NCBI GenBank assembly: GCA_024277605.1 | Contig: JAJRUU010000180.1 | Coordinates: 1-12,552, forward strand | Direction: 5' to 3' | DNA from: a bacterium | GTDB lineage: Bacteria > SZUA-182 > SZUA-191 > JAJRXT01 | DNA length: 12,552 nt | Shown: positions 12,469-12,552 of the stretch, one piece after another | Layout: every line of letters starts with the position of its first letter | How positions within the stretch are numbered: the stretch's first letter is position 1 | Made by a program: the position numbers and the translations under genes | The notes under the pieces: model-generated | The model's database searches: none | The model's input: only the letters and a program-made list of their open reading frames with translations | Told to the model about the DNA's origin: nothing

Positions 12469-12552
12469 ACTAGGAGTCTGTCGGGCTTAAGTTGTCAAAA
12501 ATAGTGAACAAGCCGCAATTAATAAATAAATCCGCAGACAAACGTTTTTTAA
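12469..12552. mobile_element. IS1182-type insertion sequence end, truncated by the window edge
   Basis: ACTAGGAGTCTGTCGG (12469-12484) is the exact inverted counterpart of 124-139, and the next bases are also similar (CTTAAG versus CTTTAG). The rest differs from the left element, so this is either the opposite end of the same kind of IS or a related IS. A minus-strand frame ending at 12470 with KKRLSADLFINCGLFTIFDN followed by LSPTDS could be a transposase C-terminus, but this is unproven. No other gene is visible. Confidence 0.6.

Larger units (their letters stand above)
12035..12552. other. 518-base non-coding, repeat-rich tail
   Basis: No gene is supported. From left to right it holds the short promoter region of the YfcE-like gene, two different REP-like inverted repeats (12134-12202 and 12258-12330), MITE-like copy D (12346-12454) and an IS end (12469 onward). 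A 111-codon minus-strand frame here (12135-12470) is a translation of the repeats. Confidence 0.7.

Noticed and set aside
12135..12470. 111-codon minus-strand frame in the right tail
   Set aside because: It is a read-through of two REP-like repeats and MITE-like copy D, and has no ribosome site or recognisable domain.
1..12552. tRNA, rRNA or riboswitch
   Set aside because: No cloverleaf, rRNA signature or known riboswitch core was seen in any intergenic stretch.

Overview
The window looks like chromosomal DNA from an anaerobic Clostridia-type Firmicute. The reasons are strong GGAGG-type ribosome binding sites, GTG and TTG starts, moderate GC, sigma-54 control, an HD-GYP regulator and an IS1182-type transposase. 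A Syntrophomonas- or Peptococcaceae-like host would fit, but this is a guess from style. Both ends run into related insertion-sequence (IS) termini, so this may be a contig that broke at IS copies.

Layout. Positions 1-139 hold the start of an IS1182-type element reading off the left edge. Positions 135-2709 (minus strand) hold a signalling cluster: a receiver protein with a Roadblock-like tail, an overlapping stand-alone Roadblock-like protein, and a receiver/HD-GYP c-di-GMP phosphodiesterase. The cluster has a perfect sigma-54 (-24/-12) promoter at 2806-2791. Divergent from it is a type IV pilin-like gene (3222-3665) with a near-consensus sigma-54 promoter. Then come galU (3920-4792) and lon (4821-7250); lon is broken by one in-frame TAA at codon 461. 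After these come a nicotinate phosphoribosyltransferase with a four-cysteine knuckle, a TIM-barrel sugar isomerase/AP-endonuclease-like protein, and a full sigma-54 activator (receiver, AAA+ with GAFTGA, Fis-type HTH; about 9510-10952). Downstream of the activator a 56-residue Cys-rich protein (11350-11520) sits behind another perfect sigma-54 promoter. A YfcE-like phosphodiesterase (11546-12034, minus) ends the coding part, and a 500-base repeat-rich tail leads to the second IS end.

How the parts may work together. The activator, three sigma-54-type promoters (Roadblock/HD-GYP cluster, pilin, Cys-rich protein) and the c-di-GMP phosphodiesterase suggest one regulon linking c-di-GMP, a Roadblock-based module and a surface pilin. 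This is inference: no sensor kinase, MglA-type GTPase or pilus assembly gene lies in the window.

The region is also invaded by a small MITE-like repeat family. There are four copies (1302-1473, 2948-3121, 7251-7360, 12346-12454) of two length classes. All begin CCCGA and end TCGGG and carry a 15-base palindrome at one end. One copy has a perfect 5-base and another a perfect 4-base flanking direct repeat.
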